DNA of 64,000 bases from Rs1 sp038900335. Its GTDB lineage: Bacteria; Pseudomonadota; Gammaproteobacteria; Pseudomonadales; Balneatricaceae. A model generated the notes under the pieces. The model did no database searches. It worked only from the letters and a program-made list of their open reading frames with translations, and had not been told where the DNA came from. Location of the stretch: contig JBBMRB010000016.1 of assembly GCA_038900335.1 (NCBI GenBank), forward strand, positions 1 through 64,000, given 5' to 3'. The translations under genes were made by a program, and so were the position numbers. Below, piece after piece: positions 24,415 through 33,856 of the stretch (positions are counted from its first letter, which is position 1; the number at the start of each line of letters is the position of its first letter).

Positions 24415-25290
24415 CTAACGTCTTGATTTGGCAATAATAAACAAGCCTGCACATAATACGCCTGCTGAAATTAACATTTGAGTTGTAATGTGCTCACCCA
24501 ATAGTATTGCAGACAGTGTAATAGCGAGAATAGGTACCAGTAAGCTAAAAGGTACTACTTGTGCAACAGGGTGGCGCTGGCATAGCCATGCCCAGCATCC
24601 GTGGCCGACAATGCTGCCGATAACTGCTGAATACAGTATGCCTAAATAGCTATTTAAACTGGCATTTTTCAATGTTTCACTCGGTAGCCCTTCTACAAAA
24701 AAGGCAATGATTGACACCATTACGGTACCAAAAATAGCGGTCCAACCGATAATATCGATCGGTCTAATTTGTTTGGGCATAGAGCGCAGTAGTACAGAAT
24801 ATATACCCATAAACATCGCCGATAATGTTGCTATTACTAGAGCTAAGCTAGCGCCAAGTAAATTTGGCTCATAGAACAAAATGATCATTGCACTAAAGGC
24901 TAGCATCAAGCCGAAGACTCTGCGTATACCGGGTTTTTCTTTGAGGAAGATCCAAGCAAATAATAAGGCAAACGCAGGGTTTAGTTGAATAAATAACGAA
25001 ATAGCCGAAATGTTGGTCGTCAACTCAGAGGCGAGAAAGAGCAAGCCGAAGTGACCGGGTACCAATACTAGCGAAATTAGTAAGTAGTATTTTAAATACG
25101 GTAAAGGGTTACGTATAAAAAATGCTAATAAGCAGCCCACCATAAATAAGCGTAAGCTCAATGCGGTCCAGCTCGGTATATCTAACACAGCGTAGCGGAT
25201 CGCTAAAAAGTTGCCACCCCACGCTAGCAAAGTAATAATCAAGGCGAGAATATCTATCGGTTTCCAAGGTTGGTTGTTATAACTTTGCAT
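24415..25290 (-). CDS. EamA-family (DMT) inner-membrane transporter
   Basis: A 291-residue protein with about ten hydrophobic segments arranged as two EamA repeats (about 12-140 and 150-288). It is of the RhaT/YdcZ-like drug/metabolite exporter type. The WGGNFLAIRYAV motif near the start and the LIQLNPAFALLFAW segment are typical of the family. Substrates of this group include amino acids and their derivatives, but none can be assigned here. No ligand-specific neighbours. Confidence 0.85.
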   Translation of the reverse strand: MQSYNNQPWKPIDILALIITLLAWGGNFLAIRYAVLDIPSWTALSLRLFMVGCLLAFFIRNPLPYLKYYLLISLVLVPGHFGLLFLASELTTNISAISLFIQLNPAFALLFAWIFLKEKPGIRRVFGLMLAFSAMIILFYEPNLLGASLALVIATLSAMFMGIYSVLLRSMPKQIRPIDIIGWTAIFGTVMVSIIAFFVEGLPSETLKNASLNSYLGILYSAVIGSIVGHGCWAWLCQRHPVAQVVPFSLLVPILAITLSAILLGEHITTQMLISAGVLCAGLFIIAKSRR

Positions 25291-25639
25291 GGTGTTTCTG
25301 CTCTTGAGAATTGACGATGAATCAATTGATGATTAAAAATAAAGCAGTGTACTCTTTTAAAGAGGCACTATCTATAGACGAACAGATGAATAAACATATC
25401 CTGTTAATCGGGATTGTTATCGATAAAAACCGGTTAAAAATCAGTATTTGCTTTGGTTTAATAATGAAATAACGTATTACTTTGGTGTTGATGGCAGTGG
25501 TAAGTAGGTAATCAAAACATCTGTCGACAATGTTTGTTTTTGATAGTATACAATTTGTATTATAATTGTAATTTAAATATTGACGCTATGAGTTTGGAGA
25601 TATAGTGTGCTTACTAAATGATATTTTGAGGGTGGAACA
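25291..25639. other. Divergent intergenic region before the hydroxyproline genes
   Basis: 349 bases. The right part holds a promoter-operator described separately. The left part shows nothing recognisable beyond AT-rich sequence. Confidence 0.45.
25538..25566 (+). promoter_or_regulatory. Promoter with GntR-type operator in its spacer
   Basis: A perfect TATAAT (25561-25566) is preceded by TTGATA/TTTTGA (25538-25545) at 15-17 bases. Between them lies ATACAA-T-TTGTAT (25548-25560), a perfect dyad. A near-identical dyad occurs at 28800-28812 near the other hydroxyproline promoter, so the local GntR regulator probably represses here by blocking polymerase. Confidence 0.6.
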
Positions 25640-26674
25640 ATGCGCTGGAAGAAAACGTTAAACATGGTAGAGGCCCATGCAGAAGGCGAAATTGGGCGAG
25701 TAGTTACGGGAGGAGTATTAGATATACCCGGTGCTACTATGCTAGATAAAATGACCTACATCAATGAGGTGGATGACAGTATTCGCCGTTTTTGTGTATT
25801 CGAACCTCGTGGCTATGCACAGATGAGTACGAATTTATTGCTACCGCCGACTCGCAAAGATGCTGATGCCGGTTTCATTATATTACAGGGTGATCAAGCG
25901 CATGCTATGTCAGGTTCTAACTGCATATGTGTCACCACGGTATTGTTAGAGACGGGTATTTTAGCGATGAAAGAGCCGCAAACTACGGTGCGCTTTGATA
26001 TGCCAGCGGGATTAGTCACAGCGACTGCGCATTGTAAAGATGGTAAATGTGAGCGCGTTTCATTAGATATGAATCCTAGTTTTGTACATACCTTGGATCT
26101 GGAAGTAGAGCTTGCAGGTTATGGCAAAATTAAAGTAGATATCGCGTTTGGTGGTATTTTTTATGCGCTGTTAGATTGTGCACAACTAGGTATCAGTATT
26201 GAGCGCGATAACGCCAAAAAAATTGTAGAAATCGGTTGTGAAGTTCACAGGCAATTGAATAAACACCATAACATTGTGCATCCAGAAAATGAGCAACTAA
26301 AAGGTATCGCCTATGCCATGCTGATTGATAAGGATGCGCAAGGGCAGTTGCGTGGGGCGACAGTTTTACCCCCAGGTCGACTAGATCGCTCACCATGTGG
26401 CACCGGGAACAGTGCACGTATGGCGGTTATGCTCGAGCGAGGAGAGATTGCAGTCGGCGATAGCTATAGCGCTTATTCAATCATTGGAAGTCGTTTTGAT
26501 ATGACAGTGAAAGGTACAACCACAGTCGCCGGAAAAACAGCGGTGCTGCCACAAGTATCTGGGCGCGGTTGGATTCATGGTATTCACCAAATTGGCGTCG
26601 ATCCAAGTGACCCTTATCAAGAGGGATATAGTGTCGCTGATTGCTGGGGCGATGCATTTGACCTTGTAAGATAA
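25640..26674 (+). CDS. Proline racemase-family protein, probable 4-hydroxyproline 2-epimerase
   Basis: A 344-residue proline racemase-superfamily enzyme. The two catalytic positions are S91 (in MSGSN) and C253 (in RSPCGTGNSARMA), so this is a Ser/Cys pair rather than the classic Cys/Cys. The Cys/Thr pair of trans-3-hydroxyproline dehydratases is not present. Together with the following FAD oxidoreductase, DapA-like protein and aldehyde dehydrogenase, the best reading is epimerisation of trans-4-hydroxy-L-proline to cis-4-hydroxy-D-proline. A GAGGGTGG site precedes the ATG. Proline racemase activity or another imino acid substrate remains possible. Confidence 0.83.
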   Translation: MRWKKTLNMVEAHAEGEIGRVVTGGVLDIPGATMLDKMTYINEVDDSIRRFCVFEPRGYAQMSTNLLLPPTRKDADAGFIILQGDQAHAMSGSNCICVTTVLLETGILAMKEPQTTVRFDMPAGLVTATAHCKDGKCERVSLDMNPSFVHTLDLEVELAGYGKIKVDIAFGGIFYALLDCAQLGISIERDNAKKIVEIGCEVHRQLNKHHNIVHPENEQLKGIAYAMLIDKDAQGQLRGATVLPPGRLDRSPCGTGNSARMAVMLERGEIAVGDSYSAYSIIGSRFDMTVKGTTTVAGKTAVLPQVSGRGWIHGIHQIGVDPSDPYQEGYSVADCWGDAFDLVR

Positions 26675-26714
26675 ACAATATGGTTGAGTTGTGTAATTTA
26701 GATCGCGAGTGAAG

Positions 26715-27962
26715 ATGAGAGTGGATATGGGAAATAAGAGTTTACAAGGCTGTTGTGTGGCTATTGTCGGCGCTGGTATCGTTGGTAGTTGTTGCGCTGC
26801 ACAGTTAGTTTTGCAAGGCGCTAAGGTAACGTTAATAGATAGAGCAATGCCGGGCATGTCCGGTCCATCACGAGGTAACGCTGCACATATAGCAGCGCCT
26901 GAAATTATACCGATGGCGACTCCTGGTATTGTGTTTTCAGCATTAAAAATGCTGTCAGATCCTTCTTCCCCACTTAAAATACCGCTGATGCAATGGCCTT
27001 ATCTTGTGCCCTGGCTGTTGCGCTTTGCCCTCAATTCACGTGTGGCTAGTCATCAAAAAAATATCGATATCTTAGGGTCAATGAACCGCAGTGTGATTGC
27101 GGATGTAGAAGCTCTGTTTGCGGCAACCGGTTTAAGCGAGCATTTACGCCGTGATGGTGCGCTGTATTTATATGAGAGCGCTGCTAGTTTACAAAAAGCT
27201 GGCGCTGCATTTGCAATGCGTGGCAACTATGGTTTTGACAGTGAAAAGTTAACTGCTGAGCAAATCTATGAGCTTGAACCTAATGTGGCAAAAATATTCA
27301 CAGGGGGTTATAAGTTACCTCAATGGATGACTGTTGATGATCCGAAAAAAATAGTGACGGGGCTCGTTGATTTTTGTCTTCAAAACGGTGCTAGCTTTCA
27401 CTGCGAAGAAGTTCAGCAATTTAACTTGAATCCACAGCAGGGGTCAAACACAGGAGTTGAGCTTCAGTTTAATAATGGCCAGCGACAGGTGTTTGATAAA
27501 GTTGTGCTCAGTGCCGGTATTTGGTCAACACCGCTGTTAAAAACATTGGCGACGCCTAAATTAATACAGGCAGAGCGAGGTTATAATTTGACCTATACCA
27601 GTCCTGAAATAGATGTTGGCAGAGCCATTTTGTTTGGCGATAGAGGTGTGGTCGCAACACCTTTAGACCATGGCTTGAGAATAGGAGGATGGGCTGAATT
27701 TGGCGGTGTTAAGCGCCCCCCTAATGACAAACACTTTAATACCATAGATACCATGGCTAGCGAGCTGTTTCCTAATTTGCAAAAACAACAAAATTATCGA
27801 TGGATGGGCCATCGGCCCTCAACGCCTGATTCTCTGCCGATTATTGAGCGCAGTGAAGCTAATGCGAATATTATTTATGCATTAGGCCACGGCCATTTAG
27901 GTTTGACGCAAGGCCCTAGTACTGCTAACAAAGTCTGTGATTTGATGAGAGATGAATGCTAA
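26715..27962 (+). CDS. FAD-dependent D-amino acid oxidoreductase (probable cis-4-hydroxy-D-proline dehydrogenase)
   Basis: About 415 residues, DadA/DAO family. The FAD-binding Rossmann motif VAIVGAGIVG is near the N-terminus, and the C-terminal region ends with the usual GHGHLGLTQGP segment that contacts FAD. It should oxidise cis-4-hydroxy-D-proline to the pyrroline carboxylate, passing electrons to the respiratory chain or oxygen. It begins about 40 bases after the epimerase stop. In-frame GTG at 26709 and ATGs at 26715 and 26727 all precede the conserved core; the choice among them is uncertain. Confidence 0.85.
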   Translation: MRVDMGNKSLQGCCVAIVGAGIVGSCCAAQLVLQGAKVTLIDRAMPGMSGPSRGNAAHIAAPEIIPMATPGIVFSALKMLSDPSSPLKIPLMQWPYLVPWLLRFALNSRVASHQKNIDILGSMNRSVIADVEALFAATGLSEHLRRDGALYLYESAASLQKAGAAFAMRGNYGFDSEKLTAEQIYELEPNVAKIFTGGYKLPQWMTVDDPKKIVTGLVDFCLQNGASFHCEEVQQFNLNPQQGSNTGVELQFNNGQRQVFDKVVLSAGIWSTPLLKTLATPKLIQAERGYNLTYTSPEIDVGRAILFGDRGVVATPLDHGLRIGGWAEFGGVKRPPNDKHFNTIDTMASELFPNLQKQQNYRWMGHRPSTPDSLPIIERSEANANIIYALGHGHLGLTQGPSTANKVCDLMRDEC

Positions 27963-27990
27963 ATCATCTCCATCTTATTAAAAAATTGTG

Positions 27991-28695
27991 CTAACTAACG
28001 GCAATGTTTGCCGTATGGCTAGTAGATAAGTAGGCTAGAAATCGAGTTTTTACTTCGATAGTATGTTCATGAGCTAGGCGCTCTGCTAAATCCGCGTCTT
28101 GGTTGCGAATAGCTTCAATGATGTGGTTATGCTCAACTACTAGCTCTGGCGGCAAGCTGTCATTATAAGAGCGAAAGTAAAGGCGCAAAATACGGCGGCC
28201 TTCATCTAGTAAGCTAGAGTAACTTTTAGTCAGATAATTGTTTTTTGATGCAGTCGCAATCGCCATATGAAATGCTTGGTTGCGCTCAATCATCGCTATC
28301 ACATCACCGTTATTGACGGCTTTGCTAAATTGCTGTTGGCATAAGTCTATCTGCTCTAGATCATGCTCGTTACGTAGTTTAGCCGCGAGCCTGTGAGTCG
28401 CTCGTTGCAGTAGATCAAGTGCATCAATGTACTGCGGGAACTCCTCAATGTTTAACGGTGCGATAATCGTACTTTTGTTAGGTAGTGTATTCACTAACCC
28501 TTGCGATGCCAGCCTAACCAGTGCTTCTCTAACAGGAGATCTAGAGACGCCAAAGCGCTCTGCTAAGCCCACTTCATCAACAGGTTGGCCTGGGCTTAAA
28601 TGCAGCGATAATATTTCTTCGCGTAGAATATTAAAAATACGATTAGCGCCATCACCTCGAGTACGCTTCTCTTTGACTACAGTAGTTTCGCTCAC
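27991..28695 (-). CDS. GntR-family regulator of the hydroxyproline cluster
   Basis: A 234-residue FadR/FCD-type regulator. The helix-turn-helix reads ERFGVSRSPVREALVRLASQGLV in part (VSRSPVREAL is canonical), and the FCD domain contains the expected metal-binding histidine region (FHMAIATAS) and HNHIIEAI. I choose GTG at 28695 because AAGGATT lies just upstream; an in-frame ATG at 28737 would add 14 residues with poorer context. It sits inside the cluster on the opposite strand and is divergent from the DapA-like gene. Matching dyads at both catabolic promoters make it the likely repressor. Confidence 0.87.
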   Translation of the reverse strand: MSETTVVKEKRTRGDGANRIFNILREEILSLHLSPGQPVDEVGLAERFGVSRSPVREALVRLASQGLVNTLPNKSTIIAPLNIEEFPQYIDALDLLQRATHRLAAKLRNEHDLEQIDLCQQQFSKAVNNGDVIAMIERNQAFHMAIATASKNNYLTKSYSSLLDEGRRILRLYFRSYNDSLPPELVVEHNHIIEAIRNQDADLAERLAHEHTIEVKTRFLAYLSTSHTANIAVS

Positions 28696-28799
28696 ATTTA
28701 ATCCTTTATAGCTTAGGCATATTATTTTAATAGCCATTTAAATTTCAGGAGCTAATTCTACCTTTTTTTGCCTGACTTGTAATCGCTTATTTATTTAGT

Positions 28800-28812
28800 A
28801 TACAAACTGTAT
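28800..28812. promoter_or_regulatory. Second GntR-type operator
   Basis: ATACAA-A-CTGTAT differs from the perfect dyad at 25548-25560 by one arm base and the centre. It lies between the GntR start and the DapA-like gene, overlapping a plausible minus-10 region on the plus strand, and could control both directions. Confidence 0.55.
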
Positions 28813-28969
28813 TCAATGCAGTATAGTTTTTGTTCTTTAATATAAAGCAGACACTATAAAAGTCACGAGCGTTAGTAACGATAGGTCTTTGCCAGCATCG
28901 TTAGATTTTATTAGATCGTGAAAAAGCTATTTTAATCATAAGAAATGCCCCCTAGATAGAGGAAAATAT

Positions 28970-29869
28970 ATGAAACTTCAAGGAATTTACACGCCGATTA
29001 TTACATCATTCAACAGCGATGGCAGTATTGATTACAATGCTTGGAAGAGAGTCATTGATAATCAGATTGATAACGGTGTGCACGGTCTAATCGTCGGTGG
29101 ATCAACGGGCGAATTTTATACGATGTCAAAAGCTGAGCGTTTAGAGCAATTCAAATTTGCCAACGAATATATCGACGCTCGTGTTCCTTGGATTGCCGGT
29201 GTTAACGATATGGTAGCCACTCAAGCGTATGCTTATGCTAGTGCTGCAAAAGCGGCGGGTGCTAATGCAATGTTGGTCGCCGCTCCACCTTATTCTCTGC
29301 CTGATGAAACTGAGTTAGCAGCGCATGTAATTCGTATTGATGAAGCTGCTGATCTGCCGATTATTCTCTATAACTACCCAGGTCGTACCGGCGTTGAAAT
29401 GGGCACTTCCTTTATGGATCAAGTGGCTGATCGCAAAAATATTGTGGCGATTAAAGAATCTAGTGGTGATGTTAATCGCATTCATCAATTGACTCTTGAT
29501 TATCCACAGGTGCAATTAAGCGCGGGTGCTGAAGATCAAGTGTTAGAATTTTTTGCATGGGGAACACAGAGCTGGGTTTGTGCCTGTGCAAACATTTTCC
29601 CGAAAGCGTGTGTTGCTTTTTATCAAGCGTGTGTCGTCGATAAAGACTTTGTTAAAGGTCAGCAGTTTATGGCGACTTTGATGCCGGTAATGGAGCTATT
29701 AGAACAAAGTGGTAAATTTATACAGTGCGTAAAATTAGGTGCGAAATTACAAGGTGTTGATGGCGGACCTGTGCGTCTACCAATGATGGAGTTAGATCCG
29801 ATAATGGCGAGTGAAGTGACAGCGGTTATTGAAACAGCGGCCCTAAAGCTTGAACAGATAATGGCTTAA
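28970..29869 (+). CDS. DapA/DHDPS-family protein, probable pyrroline-4-hydroxy-2-carboxylate deaminase
   Basis: A 299-residue TIM-barrel aldolase-family enzyme. The Schiff-base lysine is K162 in VAIKESSGD; the substrate loop GGSTGEFYTM and the tyrosine in YNYPGRTG are present. In hydroxyproline catabolism this family removes ammonia and water from the pyrroline carboxylate to give alpha-ketoglutarate semialdehyde, which fits the next gene. AGAGGA precedes the ATG. Dihydrodipicolinate synthase proper is less likely because of the catabolic setting. Confidence 0.83.
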   Translation: MKLQGIYTPIITSFNSDGSIDYNAWKRVIDNQIDNGVHGLIVGGSTGEFYTMSKAERLEQFKFANEYIDARVPWIAGVNDMVATQAYAYASAAKAAGANAMLVAAPPYSLPDETELAAHVIRIDEAADLPIILYNYPGRTGVEMGTSFMDQVADRKNIVAIKESSGDVNRIHQLTLDYPQVQLSAGAEDQVLEFFAWGTQSWVCACANIFPKACVAFYQACVVDKDFVKGQQFMATLMPVMELLEQSGKFIQCVKLGAKLQGVDGGPVRLPMMELDPIMASEVTAVIETAALKLEQIMA

Positions 29870-29936
29870 TCAATTAAATGAATGAAAATAGCGCGGTCAT
29901 TATTATGCTTAGATCGCGCCAGTTTTAGGAGGATAT

Positions 29937-31439
29937 ATGTCAGATCTATTAACGACGAGTGAATACCAAGACATTGCCAACAATCTAGTGTTGCCAACAC
30001 AGGCGTTTATCAATGGTAAATATGTCGATGCCATAGATGGCAATACCATGGCCAGTATTAATCCGGCAACGGGGAAGCTGTTGGCCAATGTTGCCGCTTG
30101 TAACGACAAAGATGTGAATTTAGCTGTTGCCAATGCTAAACAAGTATTTGAGCGCGGTGATTGGTCAAAATTACACCCGAGTGAGCGCAAAAAGGCGATT
30201 GCTAAATTAGCGCAGCTGATTACAGAAAATGCTCTAGAGCTTGCGGTAATGGAAACATTGGAAGCGGGTAAGCCGATCCATGAGTGTGTTATGACGGATC
30301 TGCCTGAAACTGCGCACTGTATCGCATGGCATGCAGAGGCGACAGATAAGTTATACGATCAATTATCACCCTCTGGCGATGGTGCTGTTGGCATGATAGT
30401 GCGTGAAGCTCTAGGAGTGGTCGCCTGTGTACTACCGTGGAACTTTCCGTTAATGATGGTGGCTTGGAAACTAGGCCCAGCACTAGCAGCGGGTAACTCA
30501 GTCATCGTTAAACCTGCTGAAACAACCAGCATGACAACCTTGCGTATTGCCCAATTAGCTGTGCAGGCAGGTATACCACCAGGTGTGTTTAATGTGTTGC
30601 CAGGGCTGGGGCCTGATGTCGGCGAGCCGCTAGGCATGCACGATGATGTACAAGTTGTGTCGTTTACCGGGTCAACCGCAACAGGGCGGCGCTTCTTAGA
30701 GTATTCAGCGCGTAGTAATTTAAAGCGGATCGTTTTAGAGTGCGGTGGCAAGAGCCCGAGTGTGGTGTTAGCCGATGCCGAGAATTTAGACTCAGTCGCT
30801 GAGAATATAGTGAATGCCGCCTTGTGGAACATGGGGCAAAACTGCACTGCGAATTCTCGCATTATTATTCACAAAGATGTCAAAGAGGAATTAACAGCCA
30901 AGATTTTAGCGCAGATGGAAAATTGGAAAACTGGCGATCCTATGAATCCTGAGCACATGCTCGGCTCTATCATCAGCAAAGTGCAATACGATAAAATTAT
31001 GGGTTATATTGCGTTGGGTAAAAAAGAAGGAGCGACAGTGCTAGCAGGTGGTGAGGCCATCACTATTGGCGATGGTTTGTTTATCGCACCGACACTGTTT
31101 GACAACGTAACAGCGGATATGACGATTGCGATAGAAGAGATATTTGGCCCCGTATTTTCATTAATGCAAGCGGATTCAGATGAACACGCTTTAGAGCTGG
31201 CCAACCAAACATGCTATGGTTTACAGGCCTCTTTGTATACTGCTAATCTTAAAAAGGCTCATCAGTTTGCAAGGCAGTTACAAGCTGGCACTGTGTCAGT
31301 TAACTGTTTTAGTGAAGGTGACATCAGTACTCCATTTGGCGGTTTTAAATTATCAGGCTTTGGTGGCCGAGACAACTCACTGCAAGCACACGATCAATAT
31401 ACAGATGTTAAAACGATCTGGATTGATTTAGAAAACTAA
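29937..31439 (+). CDS. Aldehyde dehydrogenase, probable alpha-ketoglutarate semialdehyde dehydrogenase
   Basis: A 500-residue NAD(P)-dependent aldehyde dehydrogenase. E268 in LECGGKS and the catalytic C303 in GQNCTANSR are present, with VLPWNFPLMM and FTGSTATGR for cofactor binding. The sequence resembles PuuC-type enzymes that oxidise gamma-linked semialdehydes. In this operon the likely job is oxidation of alpha-ketoglutarate semialdehyde to alpha-ketoglutarate. A strong TAGGAGGA site lies seven bases before the ATG. An intrinsic terminator follows. Confidence 0.88.
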   Translation: MSDLLTTSEYQDIANNLVLPTQAFINGKYVDAIDGNTMASINPATGKLLANVAACNDKDVNLAVANAKQVFERGDWSKLHPSERKKAIAKLAQLITENALELAVMETLEAGKPIHECVMTDLPETAHCIAWHAEATDKLYDQLSPSGDGAVGMIVREALGVVACVLPWNFPLMMVAWKLGPALAAGNSVIVKPAETTSMTTLRIAQLAVQAGIPPGVFNVLPGLGPDVGEPLGMHDDVQVVSFTGSTATGRRFLEYSARSNLKRIVLECGGKSPSVVLADAENLDSVAENIVNAALWNMGQNCTANSRIIIHKDVKEELTAKILAQMENWKTGDPMNPEHMLGSIISKVQYDKIMGYIALGKKEGATVLAGGEAITIGDGLFIAPTLFDNVTADMTIAIEEIFGPVFSLMQADSDEHALELANQTCYGLQASLYTANLKKAHQFARQLQAGTVSVNCFSEGDISTPFGGFKLSGFGGRDNSLQAHDQYTDVKTIWIDLEN

Positions 31440-31501
31440 ATTTATTCCTGTCATCAATAATAGTAGTAAAGCATTAACAATCTAATTGATTGGCATTAAT
31501 T

Positions 31502-31541
31502 AAAAGGGTGTTTAGCTGTAGTAGCTTAATGCCCTTTTTTA
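31502..31541 (+). terminator. Intrinsic terminator after the hydroxyproline genes
   Basis: AAAAGGG and CCCTTTT close a stem that includes TTTAGCT/AGCTTAA with one mismatch, followed by a T-rich run. It ends the DapA-like - aldehyde dehydrogenase transcript. Confidence 0.75.
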
Positions 31542-31725
31542 TTATCGCGAGTTTATTATGCGCAAGTGTCTCTATTGAGTGCTTTGTGCGCAAATAGCGC
31601 GATGACTAGGAAATAGCTGAAAAGCGAGTAAACTTCATTTGAAAAGCATTGCAATGAATGTTTAAATCAAACGTTTGAGCATATGCTTAAAATGTACACA
31701 ATTATCGTATTTTCAGGGGCAAGTA

Positions 31726-31962
31726 GTGACCAACAAACAATTAGCAGCTTTATATCTTGAACTTAGCGCCATGTATCATGATGAGCTATTTGGGATTAAT
31801 TCTAAAGACTTGCCGATTACTGCTGATGTTGAAGAGCGGATTGAAGATAGTTGCCTGACAGCAGAAGATATTGCTCATTTAGAGCCTATTTTTGCCTACG
31901 GACACGTTGATGTCCACGAGCATCTTAGAGCCAAAAAGAAGAAGCGTTTTATTTGGTTTTAA
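31726..31962 (+). CDS. Small conserved-looking hypothetical protein
   Basis: A 78-residue acidic protein with a basic tail (RAKKKKRFIWF). I start it at the GTG at 31726, since AGGGG lies six bases upstream, not at the TTG at 31675 that would add 17 unrelated residues. The sequence is rich in leucine and acidic residues early (LAALYLELSAMYHDELFG), suggests helices, and has no membrane segment, zinc pair or known motif. It converges with the EamA gene. I do not recognise a family. Coding status is supported by the ribosome site and a protein-like composition. Confidence 0.55.
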   Translation: MTNKQLAALYLELSAMYHDELFGINSKDLPITADVEERIEDSCLTAEDIAHLEPIFAYGHVDVHEHLRAKKKKRFIWF

Positions 31963-31989
31963 TAGGTGTTTGAAACCACAGCTTATTCA

Positions 31990-32877
31990 TTAGCGAGAGT
32001 AAAGCTTCAAACAAACGACGCCGACTAAACTCAGTAATACCCCTAACCACTGCATCTTCACTAATTTCTCTTGGTATAAAAGCCGGCCAAAAATAGCAGA
32101 TAAAATAACGCTGATAGCGGCAATCGCCATAAAAATAGCCAAGGGTCCTTGCTGTAGAGCAAGCGCTGCACAAATGGTGCCGATTAATGTCGGGCTACTC
32201 GCGAGAGATATAACGGAAAATTGGCGAATCGAAATGAGCTGTAATTTCTTATTAGTAGCTAGCGTGCGGATAATCAGAATTGCCGCTGTACCCAATAACA
32301 CACTGAACTCCCAAAAATATCCAATCATATAAGGGTTGGCTATTTTGCTGGTATAACTTAGTGAGAAAAAGCTGAGAGCGCCAAAGCCCCCTGAAATAAA
32401 GGCAATAAACACCCCTTTATTACGGTCATTAGTTAAGTGGCTCATACGGTTTTTACTGATCGCAACAATAGCGCTGCCTAACAGTAGCAGACAAATAAAT
32501 GCGGCTTGAGTCATACTAAGCGATTCATTGAGGAAGCTATAGCTTAGTAGAAAAGAGATGAGTGTCCTCATACTTTGGCTCAAGCTAGATGAGACACCAA
32601 TAGGTAGAAATTTGAGAGCGTAAAACTGAGTCCATAAAAATAAACCACCACTGAGGCCAGAGAGCGCGAAAGCAGGTAATAATGGTATCAGTTGTCGGTA
32701 TTCATCAACGCCGACACGGCTCAACATAGGTAGCAAAATAATACTTAAGGCGAGCATCCGATAAAAGGCTAATGATAGCTTATCCATTGAGCGCGCATGA
32801 TGAGCTAATAAACTACTTTGTAGGGCGTAAGCAAAAGTTGAGGTGATGGCGAGGAAAAAAAACAAGTACGACTCCAT
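31990..32877 (-). CDS. EamA-family (DMT) transporter
   Basis: A 295-residue membrane protein with about ten hydrophobic segments in two EamA repeats. It starts MESYLFFFLAITSTFAYALQ, so the first membrane helix begins at the N-terminus. GIFMAIAAISV-type small-residue helices and the final VVCLKLYSR tail are typical of inner-membrane exporters. It is only distantly similar to the EamA protein at 24415-25290, so it is not a recent duplicate. Substrate unknown. Confidence 0.82.
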   Translation of the reverse strand: MESYLFFFLAITSTFAYALQSSLLAHHARSMDKLSLAFYRMLALSIILLPMLSRVGVDEYRQLIPLLPAFALSGLSGGLFLWTQFYALKFLPIGVSSSLSQSMRTLISFLLSYSFLNESLSMTQAAFICLLLLGSAIVAISKNRMSHLTNDRNKGVFIAFISGGFGALSFFSLSYTSKIANPYMIGYFWEFSVLLGTAAILIIRTLATNKKLQLISIRQFSVISLASSPTLIGTICAALALQQGPLAIFMAIAAISVILSAIFGRLLYQEKLVKMQWLGVLLSLVGVVCLKLYSR

Positions 32878-33064
32878 GAAGGCTCAAACACAGTATAAAA
32901 GCCGCTGTGTGATAGCTTTATAAACAATCTAAAAGGCGGTATCTAGGCTGCGTATCTTACTCTTTAATAACATGATAAGCATTTTGAAAAGCGATATCTT
33001 TACTGTTAAGTATTCATTTGAGGGCTAATAGCACGAGGGGAAATAAAGGGTCAGTTTAAAATGA

Positions 33065-33856
33065 TTAATGCTGATCGCTTTGCGGTACTTCGCTGGGCAG
33101 CCATTTTTTAGCTATTTCTTCAAATACACCATCTGCTTTGATTTTTAAGGCCGCCACTTTAAAACGCTCAATAGTAGCAGGGCTGATTTTTATATGATTG
33201 GAGCATTGGAACCAGACTGGTACCTTCCTTATTTCATACCAGGGGATCTGGACAATATCTAGTAATTGTTGCCTTTTAAATTCATATAACATGGTGTATT
33301 TCATACCGATTACAACATCAACTCTTTTACGGGCTAGCATTTGCGGTGCTTGCAGTAAACTAGGAAAAATATGATGAGCTATTTCAGTGTCATTAAAAAG
33401 CCTTGGGAATATCCTATCGGTGCCGTTGGCAAAGCCTACTGATTTTATTTTGTTTTTGTCGCTAAAATCATCATAGCTGCTAATAACGGTGCCTTTTCTG
33501 CTCATAGCAACGGCGGTTAAATCATACAAATAGACAATGTTTTGAAAAGGCTCGAAGTTTTTAGTAAAAATAGCGCAATCGAGTGTGCCATCCACTAGTT
33601 TTTTAATCATTCTAGGGTAGGGGACTAAGGTGATATCTGCCTCTAAGTCAGCCTCTTTTAAGATCGCTTGATAATACTCCCAAATAATACCGCGTATTTC
33701 GTTATTTTCAGACATACCCCAAGGCGAAAATTTAAAAATCCCCAATTTTAATTTTTCCGCAAAGACTAACTGCGGGCTTGAGAAAATAGTCAATGCGAGC
33801 AATATACTCAGCCATTTTTTTATAATTATTTTAGCTTCCATACTCTTTATAATCAT
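33065..33856 (-). CDS. Orphan periplasmic solute-binding protein (amino-acid type fold)
   Basis: A 263-residue exported protein. The signal peptide covers about residues 1-33 (KKWLSILLALTIFSS core, cleavage near VFA). The mature part starts KLKLGIFKFSPWGM and follows the family 3 extracellular solute-binding fold, with TLDCAIFTKN and MLARKRVDVVIG. No ABC permease or ATPase lies next to it, so it may be a sensor or a stand-alone binding protein, as many such genes are in marine gammaproteobacteria. An alternative ATG at 33841 would shorten it by five residues. Confidence 0.75.
   Translation of the reverse strand: MIIKSMEAKIIIKKWLSILLALTIFSSPQLVFAEKLKLGIFKFSPWGMSENNEIRGIIWEYYQAILKEADLEADITLVPYPRMIKKLVDGTLDCAIFTKNFEPFQNIVYLYDLTAVAMSRKGTVISSYDDFSDKNKIKSVGFANGTDRIFPRLFNDTEIAHHIFPSLLQAPQMLARKRVDVVIGMKYTMLYEFKRQQLLDIVQIPWYEIRKVPVWFQCSNHIKISPATIERFKVAALKIKADGVFEEIAKKWLPSEVPQSDQH

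Noticed and set aside
27998..28014. Hairpin ACGGCAA/TTGCCGT as a terminator for the FAD oxidoreductase gene
   Set aside because: It lies within the 3' coding end of the GntR gene and has no T tract, so I left it out of the features.
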